A DNA stretch of 49,261 nt from an uncultured Ignavibacteria bacterium (GTDB taxonomy: Bacteria; Bacteroidota; Ignavibacteria; Kapaibacteriales; UBA2268): the NCBI GenBank assembly GCA_903862655.1, contig CAIOZA010000121.1, positions 1 through 49,261 of the forward strand, read 5' to 3'. Below, piece after piece: positions 7,942 through 17,347 of this stretch. Position numbers and translations under genes: made by a program. How positions within the stretch are numbered: the stretch's first letter is position 1; every line of letters begins with the position of its first letter. A model generated the notes under the pieces. It saw nothing but the letters and a program-made list of their open reading frames with translations. It did no database searches and was not told the DNA's origin.

Positions 7942-10614
7942 ATGAAACAATATTTTCTACGTCTTTTTCTTTTAGCTAGCTCATTTATATTCCTTTTGCC
8001 GCAACCAAACTTGAATGCCCAGATTACTTCTGCCGGTAAGGATTTTTGGTTTGGCTTTATGTCTAATATTATTACTGACAACAGGACATATCAGCTAAAA
8101 GTGTTCATTAGCTCTGAAATAGGTGCTACAGGAACTATTTCGATTCCAGGGAAAGCCTGGTCGCAGAATTTTGTTATTCCAGCTAATTCGAGTACTGTCA
8201 TAGACGTTCCGACTAATGTTGGACATGTTACAAGTTCTGAAGTAATCGAAGCGCAAGCAATTCATGTTGTTGCCGATAATGATGTAAACGTTTTTGAGTT
8301 AAACTACTCACCTCAAACTTCTGATGGAGGTTTAATTCTGCCTGTTAAAGCTCTTGGAAAGCAGTACTTTGTACTAAGTTATGTGCCTATCCAAAGTTCA
8401 GAATTTATGGTAGTTGCTGCCTATGACGGAACTACAGTCAGAATTACTCCTGTGGCGGCAACAGCTGGCGGTAAACCTGCTAATATTCCATTTGACATAA
8501 ATTTGAACAAAGGAGATGTTTACCAAGTTCAATCCGCCACCGACTTAACAGGTTCATCCGTTGTATCGATCGGCTCACAATTCCCCGTTGCTGTATTTGG
8601 TGGTGCTGCCTGTGCTAATGTTCCGAATGATAAGATGGCATGTAATCATCTTTTCGAACAAATGTTCCCCAATAATACTCTTAGAAGAAGTTTTGTTACA
8701 ATTCCTTATAAAACAAGATTAAATGGAGATACCTATAGAATTCTGGCTATCAAGGATGGAACTAATGTAACATTTGATGGTGGTGGTACAGTTAATCTTA
8801 ATAAAGGTCAGTTTGTAGAAAAAATTATTACAAATCCAACATATATAAATTCTGATCTGCCAATAGCTGTTGCTCAGTACAGTAACGGAACATTATATGA
8901 TGGCGTAATAGATGCTGATCCATTCTTCATTATGCTTAGCCCAGTAGAGCAGACAAGGGATGATATATCTTTTGAGGTTTTTAATTTTGCAACGATTAAT
9001 GGTAATTATGTGAATATTGCTGTCGGCACAAGCTGCACGGGTGATGTACAGCTTGACGGTGCTCCTGTTGCTGGTTGGGTTCCGGTCGCAGGCAATCCCG
9101 CATATTCTGTTGTACAGCTGACTGTTCCTCAGGGAGCCCACAGACTTGTTTCCTCAAAGGATTGTGGATTTAATGCTTATGTTTATGGTTACGGAGCAGC
9201 TGATTCCTATGGTTATGCTGCAGGAGTAAGGCTGGACACACTGTCTATTGCTCTAACAGCTTTCACAGATTGTGCCGGTAAAGAAACCGAGTTTTTTGTT
9301 CAGTCCACACCGTATTCAATCAAAAAATATGACTGGAATTTTGGTGACGGAGGGTTATCCAGTCAGGCAAAACCAAAGCATATTTATTCAGCAGGTGGCA
9401 CTTACACAGTCAAACTTATTGTGACTTATGTTACAGATGATGCTGATACAGTAATTACAACATTCACAATCGGTGAGCCTAAAGTCAACCTCGGTGCTGA
9501 CGTTAAGACCTGCTTCAACGTGCCTATTCAAATCGGCGCAAACGGTACAGACGGCACTCCGCCTTATAAGTACCAATGGATTCCATCGACCGGATTGAGT
9601 GCTGCCAATACTCCTTTTGTAACGGCTAACCCAACTAATACAACTGATTATGTGCTTATGGTAACAGATCAGAAAACCTGTGTTGCCTTGGACACAATCA
9701 GAGTTACTATTCTACCATTACCAAAACCAGTGGTCAATCCTGCCGGTCCTATCGAAATCTGCGACTGCGACTCAGTTACACTCGATGCCGGCAATCTCGG
9801 TTATGTCAGATATACATGGTCAACCGGTGCGACTACACAAAAAATAACAGTAAGACTGACTAATGATTATACCGTTACAGTAACCGATACAAACGGATGC
9901 GTAAATGCTTCACCACCTGTAAAGGTTCATGTAAAGTATCCATATGCTAACATCAACATGGGAGCACCGGCATACTCGGTTTATCCCGGCGGATATATAG
10001 ATATTCCTTTTTATATAAGTAAATCAGAATATCTTAATGAATGTAATTCAAGAAATTGGATTGCCGAGATATCCTTTAATAAATTCATAATCGTTCCTGA
10101 GAGCGTCACTCCAAAGGGAGTATTCGACAATGACTTTAGGCGAATAAGTATTAGTGGCATACGAGGTTTATCAGACACACTTTTAACTCTTCATTTCATG
10201 GGTACTTTGGGTGATGTTACAACCAGTCCTATTACAATCGACAGCTTCAAGTGGACTGACTGCAATACTGCGGATACATTAACGAATTCGAAGGTTGATC
10301 TTACAGGCTTATGCAATGAAGGAGGAACCACCAGACTTTTCAAATCTCCAAAAACAGCATTCCAGCTAATAGTTTCTCCTAATCCAATACAGGACAGAGC
10401 AACCATAATTTCAAAAATCAATGAAGAAATTGCCGTTAAGATCACTATTAATGATTTGAACGGAAGGCTAAGCTCAGTAGTATTTGAGGGGTTGCAAAAG
10501 GAAGGAGAGAAGCTATTTATCAAAGATTTCAGCCAATATCCAAACGGGACTTATGTGATAACAATGATTACTCCGCTAGGAGTTGAAACTCAAATAGTGG
10601 AGGTACAGAAATGA
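7942..10614 (+). CDS. T9SS-secreted IgGFc-binding/PKD/cohesin-like surface protein
   Basis: An 890-residue exported protein (signal about 1-26, RBS GGAGG). It begins SAGKDFWFGFM, typical of the domain annotated 'IgGFc-binding' in FCB bacteria, covering roughly residues 27-430. Next is a PKD domain (YDWNFGDGG...GTYTVKLIV, about 460-505), two Ig-like repeats (WSTGATTQKITV), a cohesin-like beta domain (about 675-790) and a T9SS sorting domain from about 805 (VSPNPIQDRATI). Its sorting tail is divergent and lacks the palindromes seen elsewhere. The stop overlaps the start of the following OmpA-family gene (ATGA), so the two are probably made together. Binding to a host IgG is not implied by the domain name. 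Confidence 0.9.
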   Translation: MKQYFLRLFLLASSFIFLLPQPNLNAQITSAGKDFWFGFMSNIITDNRTYQLKVFISSEIGATGTISIPGKAWSQNFVIPANSSTVIDVPTNVGHVTSSEVIEAQAIHVVADNDVNVFELNYSPQTSDGGLILPVKALGKQYFVLSYVPIQSSEFMVVAAYDGTTVRITPVAATAGGKPANIPFDINLNKGDVYQVQSATDLTGSSVVSIGSQFPVAVFGGAACANVPNDKMACNHLFEQMFPNNTLRRSFVTIPYKTRLNGDTYRILAIKDGTNVTFDGGGTVNLNKGQFVEKIITNPTYINSDLPIAVAQYSNGTLYDGVIDADPFFIMLSPVEQTRDDISFEVFNFATINGNYVNIAVGTSCTGDVQLDGAPVAGWVPVAGNPAYSVVQLTVPQGAHRLVSSKDCGFNAYVYGYGAADSYGYAAGVRLDTLSIALTAFTDCAGKETEFFVQSTPYSIKKYDWNFGDGGLSSQAKPKHIYSAGGTYTVKLIVTYVTDDADTVITTFTIGEPKVNLGADVKTCFNVPIQIGANGTDGTPPYKYQWIPSTGLSAANTPFVTANPTNTTDYVLMVTDQKTCVALDTIRVTILPLPKPVVNPAGPIEICDCDSVTLDAGNLGYVRYTWSTGATTQKITVRLTNDYTVTVTDTNGCVNASPPVKVHVKYPYANINMGAPAYSVYPGGYIDIPFYISKSEYLNECNSRNWIAEISFNKFIIVPESVTPKGVFDNDFRRISISGIRGLSDTLLTLHFMGTLGDVTTSPITIDSFKWTDCNTADTLTNSKVDLTGLCNEGGTTRLFKSPKTAFQLIVSPNPIQDRATIISKINEEIAVKITINDLNGRLSSVVFEGLQKEGEKLFIKDFSQYPNGTYVITMITPLGVETQIVEVQK

Positions 10615-12638
10615 GAAAGCTCACAATCCTCCTCGCACTAATGATTATATCTGTAAATGCATATTCACAGAGCAATCTCAGCATTTTCGAACACACTGCC
10701 TACGGAGCCTATGTTGACTATAATTTCAACAGCCATATTGCTGATTTTAAGAAAATAAATGGAATTCCGGACTGTTGCGTTCAGTACAAAGATGGCACAG
10801 GAAAGGGAATTGCATTCGGATTCCTATACTCAATTCCACTATCCCGTTTGCTTAATTTCGAAGTTAGATTAGGTTATTTCAATAGAAACGGATTGGTAAA
10901 ATCTGTTGAAGACACAGTGATTAATTTAAATGGCGATGCTGCTCGTGGAAAATTTGAGCATAGTATTGATTTTGGTCTTGGGTCGATTTCTATAGAACCC
11001 AGATTGAATCTAAAGATATATTATGGTTTGATGCTTACCGGTGGCTTTCATGCAGGTTTTATGATAGCTAAAACAGCAGATGCCGTTGAAAAGATACTCG
11101 AGCCATCTGTCGGCACTTACGAGAATGGTTTGAGAGAACGCTTAAAGTCCAGTGGAGATATTCCCGGTGCTAAATCACTCGAAATGTCAGCACTTATAGG
11201 GCTTAGCTACAACATTCCTCTCGACGGAGCTGGAAAGTACTTCCTTGCACCCGAAGTAAACTACCATTTTGGATTAACTCAGGTGACCGATAACCTTGAA
11301 CCTGTAATATCCGGTGGAACTTCCGACTGGCATGTCAACACTCTCAATTTTGGTCTTGCTTTCAGATATGTTCCCGGTGGCAATCTTATTGCCGGAACTA
11401 AACCAGACGGGACTAAAGAAGATGGCGTTGTTACTCAGCCCAAGGCAAATCTCCTTGAGGGCAGGATAAAAGCTTACGGCATCGATGCCGATAGTGTTGA
11501 ACGCGAAGTTTTACGCTTCAAAGTGGAAGAATTCTTATCAACTAATATTAAACCAATGTTGACTTACATCTTCTTCGATGAAGGTCAATCTACATTGGCA
11601 CCCAAATATGCCAGATTGTCAAAAGATGATGCGGCTAAGTTTACCGAGAAATCCACCATGGATCTCGGAATTTTGGAGACTTACTATCATGTGCTGAATA
11701 TTATCGGCAGACGTATGATAGACAATCCAACAGCTAAGATTACAATCGAAGGATGCAACAACAACAAAGGCGTTGAAGCTGGCAATGAAGGTCTTTCCGT
11801 CAGCCGTGCCCGTACGGTCTTCAATTACCTTAGAGATACCTGGGGAATTGATACTGCTAGAATGATTGTCGCCCATAGGAATCTGCCTCAGGATCCTTCG
11901 AACAACAATGAAGCTGACGGACAGCAGGAGAACAGACGCGTTGAAATCACTGCAAATAAGTTCGAAATCATCGCTCCGGTTATTGTAGATGATACCTTAC
12001 GTTCAGTTAATCCCCCTGTTGTAAGATTCTACCCCGAAGTGACGGCAGAAGCCGGAGTGAAGGACTGGAATCTCAACGCTCTTCAGAACAACACACTTAT
12101 CAATCGCTTCGACGGTAAAGGTGATCCTCCGAAGTATGTAGAATGGAAATTCGATCATGATCAGGGAACAATTCCAAAGCAGGATGCAGATCTGGTTTAT
12201 AATCTCGGTGTTACCGATATAAATGGACAGAAGAAAGAAACAGCAGATCAAATAATGCCTATCGAGCTCATCACTGTTCAGCAGAAGAAACGCGACAGAG
12301 TTGCTGATAAGTATATAGATCGTTATAGTCTTATTCTTTTTGGATTCGATTATGCTAAGCTGAGCTTCTACAACAAGAAACTGACCGATTTCATAAAGAG
12401 CAGAATAGCTCCTGATTCGAAGATATTTATTACTGGTCGTACCGATAGACTTGGTGACGATGCTTATAACCTGAAACTCTCGAAAGAAAGAGCTGCCGCC
12501 GTTGGAACTCAGTTCAACAAGGATCAGATAAAAGTTGCAGGTTACGGCGAAGTCGATCCGATTTATGACAACGATCTCCCTGAAGGCAGATTCTTCAGCC
12601 GTAAGGTCGATGTTGTAGTGGAAACACCGGTAAAATAG
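10611..12638 (+). CDS. Outer-membrane protein with two OmpA-like peptidoglycan-binding domains
   Basis: A 675-residue protein with a signal peptide (about 1-19, ending NAYS), an N-terminal region resembling an outer-membrane beta-barrel (about 25-255) and two OmpA C-terminal-like domains. The first is at about 315-450 (FFDEGQSTL ... LSVSRARTVFNYL ... NRRVEI). The second, at about 571-675, has the canonical GRTDRLGDDAYNLKLSKERA pattern. Between them is a beta-rich linker. Family knowledge places it in the outer membrane and non-covalently bound to peptidoglycan. It overlaps the upstream T9SS gene by four bases and ends at a strong terminator, so it is the second gene of a two-gene unit. Paired OmpA domains are less common than a single one. 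Confidence 0.9.
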   Translation: MRKLTILLALMIISVNAYSQSNLSIFEHTAYGAYVDYNFNSHIADFKKINGIPDCCVQYKDGTGKGIAFGFLYSIPLSRLLNFEVRLGYFNRNGLVKSVEDTVINLNGDAARGKFEHSIDFGLGSISIEPRLNLKIYYGLMLTGGFHAGFMIAKTADAVEKILEPSVGTYENGLRERLKSSGDIPGAKSLEMSALIGLSYNIPLDGAGKYFLAPEVNYHFGLTQVTDNLEPVISGGTSDWHVNTLNFGLAFRYVPGGNLIAGTKPDGTKEDGVVTQPKANLLEGRIKAYGIDADSVEREVLRFKVEEFLSTNIKPMLTYIFFDEGQSTLAPKYARLSKDDAAKFTEKSTMDLGILETYYHVLNIIGRRMIDNPTAKITIEGCNNNKGVEAGNEGLSVSRARTVFNYLRDTWGIDTARMIVAHRNLPQDPSNNNEADGQQENRRVEITANKFEIIAPVIVDDTLRSVNPPVVRFYPEVTAEAGVKDWNLNALQNNTLINRFDGKGDPPKYVEWKFDHDQGTIPKQDADLVYNLGVTDINGQKKETADQIMPIELITVQQKKRDRVADKYIDRYSLILFGFDYAKLSFYNKKLTDFIKSRIAPDSKIFITGRTDRLGDDAYNLKLSKERAAAVGTQFNKDQIKVAGYGEVDPIYDNDLPEGRFFSRKVDVVVETPVK

Positions 12639-12660
12639 ATTTTCATTATTAGTGAATATT

Positions 12661-12693
12661 AAGGGTGGATCGTGATGATCCACCCTTTTTTTT
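12661..12693 (+). terminator. Rho-independent terminator after the OmpA-family gene
   Basis: GGGTGGATC and GATCCACCC form a 9-bp stem with a GTGAT loop followed by a T8 run, 22 bases past the stop codon. Confidence 0.95.
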
Positions 12694-12703
12694 ATCACTT
12701 AGT

Positions 12704-12852
12704 GATTCAATATTGGTAGAAATAGAATCCAGAAACATCATTTATCATGTAGCGATTAAATGTTAAAAAACGAAAAATTGAATATCTAATCTTTAGGAGA
12801 TAATTTGTCATTTTGGACTAAATTTCCTACCAATATTCAATCCCTTTAGGGA
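12704..12852. repeat. Inverted-repeat element, possible MITE-like remnant
   Basis: GATTCAATATTGGTAGAAAT at 12704 is matched in inverted orientation by ATTTCCTACCAATATTCAAT at 12822, enclosing about 100 bp without an ORF. The right end adds the palindrome TCCCTTTAGGGA. It lies between convergent genes and encodes nothing visible. Confidence 0.55.
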
Positions 12853-12934
12853 TAAATTCTACAGAGAAAACAGATTATGAAAAAAAATTCCGCTTATGAT
12901 TAGCAAACAATTGATTCCCTAGTTTTATTCAATT

Positions 12935-15796
12935 TTACTTACCGAACATCCTCAGATTATAAGTGAATGTTAACATTATGTATCTTTGGAGAGCAGTGTT
13001 ATATTGATACTCTGTGTAATAATCTGTGACATTTGTCTGTGTGCTTTTGCCCTGATTCAATAAATCATAGACGGAAAGCTTCAGTTCGCCATTATCATCA
13101 CCCAAGAGCTTTTTCCCTATATGAAAATTCAGCATCGTATAATTCGCATTGGCGGCTGTATAACCGGTATAGAACTGGTTTCTGCCTTCTGCCTGTATGA
13201 ATACCCCTTCCCAGAAAATCCATTTAAGATTGAATGTTGTCAGATAGTTGTTGTAGGAATAATTGTTGGATTTATCGAGTGAGTTGCGGGTTTGGTTCAC
13301 ATTTGCACGGAAAGATAAATTGAAATCAATATTCTCGCTTATGTTGCTTGTCAGCATTCCAAGTACATTTATGTTATATAAGTCAGAGATGTTGTCAGCA
13401 TTGTTAACCAAGCTGGGTGTACGTGAATACATACCACCACCGCCGATTGTCATCTTCGATCCGATGAATGGGATAGGAAATCCAAAATTCATCATGCCGT
13501 TTATGTTCCAGAAACCGTCAAGATTAACCGGTTGAGCTATCTGACCTCCTGCGGGAACAATTATGTTATTGCCGATAACCGTATCCTTAGCCACAATTAA
13601 AGTTGAATTACCAATATAGTTCATTCTGTTGTTAATTCCGGCATAGAAGAAGAATACATTATTGAAGTCTGAACTAAACGTGTTATACCTAATCATTCCA
13701 AAATTTGACGTGCTCTGCTGGAGATTCGGATTACCCGTAGAAATCTGCAGAGGGTTTGTATTGTCAATAACATTCTGAAGCTGAGTTACTGATGGAGCAC
13801 TTGTGCTGGTTCTGTAGTTAAGCATAAGGCTGGATCTCTGGTCGAACTTATAGTTAATCCTCATTGAGGGCAACCAATTTTTGTATTTATAATTAATATC
13901 ATTTTGAGTTTGAGGAAATAGCTGATTGCTTTTCAACTGTGACATTTGATAATCAATCGCCGCTGTCAGCTGGAGTTTATCGGCTTTGTATCTGTAGGCA
14001 ATTCCGGGACTCTGATATAGATAATCATTGTCGAACTGATTTGATAGTACGGAATCAAGCACTGAATAGTTATTTGTAAGCGAATCAAGGAAAAATGTTC
14101 TTTTGTCTGCCTGATTGTTATTAAAAGTCATATTATATTTTAGCAATAGCTGACCATCCTTATGTATTGGTTCGGTGTAATTAGCCGTAACATTATAATT
14201 ATAACCTTTTGTCGGGGCAATACTTTGCTGATCGAGTATATTAATAGTTGAATCTGAACCGCGGTAATAAATGTTATTGCTTAATAATGTTGAAGCTCCG
14301 CTCTTGTCATTCAATCCGGTATTCACATCAATTGAAATTGTTCTACCTACCACGCCAAATCTATATTTGAAAAGGAACTCATTGGAGAAATTATATCCTG
14401 TGTAACCCGATGTATTGATGTTATCAGAAGCATTGAGAAGAGTCTTATTCATCCCATTCTGGTTAAAATTCTGATTATAAGAATTACTGTTGGGGTTAGT
14501 AGCCTGAACAGTCATTACAGGTCTTAACATGATTGATGTATTAGTGTCAATTTGATAATTGAATTTAAAATTAAACTTATGATTAATGTTTTTCTGGAAT
14601 GAGTTGGTATTTTGGATATAAGATTGGGCTGTATCCATGTTTAAATTATACAGACGATCAGTAATTTGATTATTCTTGGTAGTAGTGTAGTTATAGAAAT
14701 AAGATCCAGTAACATCCATACCTTCCGACCATGTGTCGGAATAGTTACCGCCAAGAGCATGAGTAGTGCTGATGCCATCAGTCTGACCAACGAAGAAATT
14801 CTGCCCGCCACCGAATCCGCCACCGCCACCACCACCTCCGCCGGGTCCGCGACCGCCGCCCATTCCGCCAAGAGCATTGAGACCACCTCTTCCGACAAAT
14901 GAACGAAACATCTGAGATTGTGGCGAGGAAGTTCCAACCATATCGAGTATGTCCATTACAGCAAAATTCTGTTGGTTGACATTGTTTGATAATCCAAGGA
15001 TTGAAATTCTCTGGGCACCTTTGAATATATTTAAATTAAGGGATGCGTTGTACTTATCCTGATAACCATATCCGGCACCAAATTTACCGAATTGGCCGTT
15101 TCTTTTTAATGCTTTAGTAATGATGTTCATTGTCTTAGAGGTTTGCCCGTCATCAAACCCCGAAAACTCGGATTGATCGCTCATTTTATCATAGATCTGT
15201 ACTTTATCTATTACTTCTGAAGGCAAATTTCTTAACGCTGCAGTAGGATCATCCCCAAAGAATGGCTTCCCATCTACCATTACCTTTTTTACTTCTTCAC
15301 CCTGTGCTTTGACAGTACCGGACTGGTCAACTTCTACACCGGGCATCTTCTTTACCAGATCTTCTGCTGTTGCGTCTTTAGTGGTTTTAAAACTGCTGGC
15401 ATTGAATATTGTAGTGTCTTCTTTCTGCTCACCAATCGGAGCTTTGGCATTGACAACAACTTCATCTGTCTTGATATCATCAGGTTTAATATCTATATTG
15501 CCTAAGTTTAGTACTGTTTCCTTTGAGAAAATTCTGATAGGTTTGTTATATGGTTTAAATCCAATATAAGAAATTTTAAGAGTATATGGACCAGGTTTTA
15601 CACTTTCCATTTCAAAATTGCCTGATTTGTCAGTTATAGAATGATACTTCGAAACGCTGTCGCGGTCTAGTAATTGAACGCTGGCACTGATTAGTGGTTT
15701 TTTCGTATCAACATCCTGAGCTGTACCTTTTACTGTTAAACCCTGTGAAAAAGCTATGGCTGAACAAATAAAGAATAAGAGAATTGTCTTGTACAT
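12935..15796 (-). CDS. TonB-dependent-receptor-like outer-membrane beta-barrel protein
   Basis: A 953-residue outer-membrane protein. It has a signal peptide (1-17), a carboxypeptidase-regulatory-like domain (about 20-105: DVDTKKPLISASV ... ISYIGFKPY) and a plug-like segment (about 125-215: DATAEDLVKKMPGVEVDQSG, VMVDGKPFFGDDP). A remarkable glycine tract follows near residues 305-330 (GGMGGGRGPGGG, continuing with nine Gly), then a long barrel ending with an aromatic-rich strand (TFTYNLRMFGK). This is the Bacteroidota 'outer membrane beta-barrel family protein' architecture; the substrate is unknown. It stands alone, divergent from the subtilase at 16048 across a 251-bp AT-rich gap. Confidence 0.88.
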   Translation of the reverse strand: MYKTILLFFICSAIAFSQGLTVKGTAQDVDTKKPLISASVQLLDRDSVSKYHSITDKSGNFEMESVKPGPYTLKISYIGFKPYNKPIRIFSKETVLNLGNIDIKPDDIKTDEVVVNAKAPIGEQKEDTTIFNASSFKTTKDATAEDLVKKMPGVEVDQSGTVKAQGEEVKKVMVDGKPFFGDDPTAALRNLPSEVIDKVQIYDKMSDQSEFSGFDDGQTSKTMNIITKALKRNGQFGKFGAGYGYQDKYNASLNLNIFKGAQRISILGLSNNVNQQNFAVMDILDMVGTSSPQSQMFRSFVGRGGLNALGGMGGGRGPGGGGGGGGGFGGGQNFFVGQTDGISTTHALGGNYSDTWSEGMDVTGSYFYNYTTTKNNQITDRLYNLNMDTAQSYIQNTNSFQKNINHKFNFKFNYQIDTNTSIMLRPVMTVQATNPNSNSYNQNFNQNGMNKTLLNASDNINTSGYTGYNFSNEFLFKYRFGVVGRTISIDVNTGLNDKSGASTLLSNNIYYRGSDSTINILDQQSIAPTKGYNYNVTANYTEPIHKDGQLLLKYNMTFNNNQADKRTFFLDSLTNNYSVLDSVLSNQFDNDYLYQSPGIAYRYKADKLQLTAAIDYQMSQLKSNQLFPQTQNDINYKYKNWLPSMRINYKFDQRSSLMLNYRTSTSAPSVTQLQNVIDNTNPLQISTGNPNLQQSTSNFGMIRYNTFSSDFNNVFFFYAGINNRMNYIGNSTLIVAKDTVIGNNIIVPAGGQIAQPVNLDGFWNINGMMNFGFPIPFIGSKMTIGGGGMYSRTPSLVNNADNISDLYNINVLGMLTSNISENIDFNLSFRANVNQTRNSLDKSNNYSYNNYLTTFNLKWIFWEGVFIQAEGRNQFYTGYTAANANYTMLNFHIGKKLLGDDNGELKLSVYDLLNQGKSTQTNVTDYYTEYQYNTALQRYIMLTFTYNLRMFGK

Positions 15797-16047
15797 ATTT
15801 TATATCTTAAAATTATTAAAATTGAAAATACATAGACTATAAAATCCACTAGAAAGTTTAATATTTAGTAAAGAATCATTCAAACAATAGGATGTTGATG
15901 AAAACATTACTTTTTAGCCTTATGTTATAGTTAGTTAGCATGTAAAAATAGTTTGAAAATAATACAATTTGTATTGTATTTCATTAAATAGTTTATTAAG
16001 TTTGGTCAACTTTTTAACCTATTTATTTTTAAAGGGAGTAATTAATT
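15797..16047. promoter_or_regulatory. Divergent promoter region between receptor and subtilase genes
   Basis: An AT-rich gap holding no ORF. TAAGTTTG at 15997-16004 resembles the Bacteroidota -7 box (TAnnTTTG) about 45 bases before the subtilase start, with a TTTG 25 bases upstream. That spacing is longer than the usual consensus, so the assignment is weak. Confidence 0.3.
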
Positions 16048-17268
16048 ATGTTTAAGTCTACTCTGATCAGATTATTGCCGCTTTTGGCAGTGTTTTTCAT
16101 CATTTCCTGTAATAAGGACAATGGTACAAATCCGGTTACTAATTCGCAAATATTGGAGCAGGGCTTCAATAATCAGTATATTGTCGTTTTCGCAGATTCT
16201 AAAATCAACGAAATTTCCGGTAGCGCAGGCATAGCCGCTAAGGTACAAAGTGTCCTTGCCGACCATCAGATTCCAACATCAGATTTACTTTTTGTTTATG
16301 ATGCTGCAATTCATGGCTTTGCCGTAAAAGTTAGTCATGACAAAGCTTTAGATCTCGCAAAAGACCCAAGAGTTTCTTATGTCGAAGCCGACAAGGAAAT
16401 TAGATTAGAGGAACCCATCGTAACATATTATAATTACAAGGACTATCAAATCCAGGCTCAGGGTCAAAATTGGGGTGTTAATTCTGTCGGAGCTAATATT
16501 AATACCGATTGCTCCGGTTCCAGCTACCATACAGCATGGATAATTGATACCGGTATCGATCCTAACTGGGCAACCTCCAGAGTACCTGAATTAAACATTC
16601 AAACTTCATTATGCAGAAATTATACAACTAAAACTTTAAGTGCCTGGGCAGATGGTAACGGACATGGAACTCACGTTTCAGGCATAATCGGCGCTAAAAA
16701 TAACTCTATTGGAGTTGTTGGCGTTGCTCCCGGAGCCAAATTAGTCGCAGTAAGAGTTTTAAATTCAAATGGCTCTGGCACTTATGCTCAGGTTATTGCT
16801 GGCATTAACTATGTTGCCACTGCCGCTGCCACCGGTGATGTTGCGAATATGAGTCTTGGCGGCGGAGCATCTACAACTTTGGATAATGCCGTAATTGCTG
16901 CTTCTACTTACGGTGGTAAGGTAATCACATTTTGCTTAGCCGCCGGAAACAACGGAGCTGATGCAAGTAATTACTCACCTGCACGTGCAAATGGTGATTA
17001 TATTAAGACTATTGCAGCTTTTAGCAGCAGCGGACAATTCGCATCCTGGTCAAATTATGGACAACCTCCAGTCGATCTGGCAGCCCCAGGGGTTGGCATC
17101 TTGTCCTTGGTGCTTTATAAGAGCAGAACTAATACAGCTACTTGGGATGGTACTTCAATGGCAACTCCATTTGCAACCGGAATTTTTGTTGCAAATCAAG
17201 GCACAATTAACACTAGCGGAACAGTTTCTCGTTCCGGCACTGATACTTATGACAAGGTACATTTTTAA
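16048..17268 (+). CDS. Subtilisin-like (S8) serine protease, lipoprotein with I9 propeptide
   Basis: A 406-residue protein. A lipoprotein signal (FFIISC at about 17-22) is followed by an inhibitor-I9 propeptide (YIVVFADSKI ... YVEADKEI, about 45-125), then a proteinase-K-like catalytic domain with D167 (IIDTGID), H206 (HGTHVSG), oxyanion N301 (AAGNNG) and S370 (DGTSMATP). The propeptide acts as chaperone and inhibitor until cleaved. With a lipobox and no T9SS tail it should be membrane-anchored, unlike the subtilase at 32. A strong AAGGGAG RBS precedes ATG, and a bidirectional terminator follows. Confidence 0.95.
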   Translation: MFKSTLIRLLPLLAVFFIISCNKDNGTNPVTNSQILEQGFNNQYIVVFADSKINEISGSAGIAAKVQSVLADHQIPTSDLLFVYDAAIHGFAVKVSHDKALDLAKDPRVSYVEADKEIRLEEPIVTYYNYKDYQIQAQGQNWGVNSVGANINTDCSGSSYHTAWIIDTGIDPNWATSRVPELNIQTSLCRNYTTKTLSAWADGNGHGTHVSGIIGAKNNSIGVVGVAPGAKLVAVRVLNSNGSGTYAQVIAGINYVATAAATGDVANMSLGGGASTTLDNAVIAASTYGGKVITFCLAAGNNGADASNYSPARANGDYIKTIAAFSSSGQFASWSNYGQPPVDLAAPGVGILSLVLYKSRTNTATWDGTSMATPFATGIFVANQGTINTSGTVSRSGTDTYDKVHF

Positions 17269-17288
17269 GCAATTTTAATTACAATTTG

Positions 17289-17324
17289 AAAAAAGCTGCT
17301 TGAATTTTCAGGCAGCTTTTTTTT
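17289..17324. terminator. Bidirectional terminator between subtilase and lysS
   Basis: AAAGCTGC and GCAGCTTT stems are flanked by an A-run on the left and a T-run on the right, so the hairpin works on both strands for the two convergent genes. Confidence 0.88.
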
Positions 17325-17347
17325 GTTTTAAATTTATTTCTTACTCT

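Noticed and set aside
7942-9240. Reading the IgGFc-binding-like domain as evidence for host antibody binding
   Set aside because: The domain name comes from an animal protein; the domain is widespread in environmental FCB bacteria and nothing here shows a host link.
14641-14937. ORFs on both strands over the glycine-rich tract of the receptor
   Set aside because: They are shadows of the biased GGN codon run in the real gene on the minus strand.
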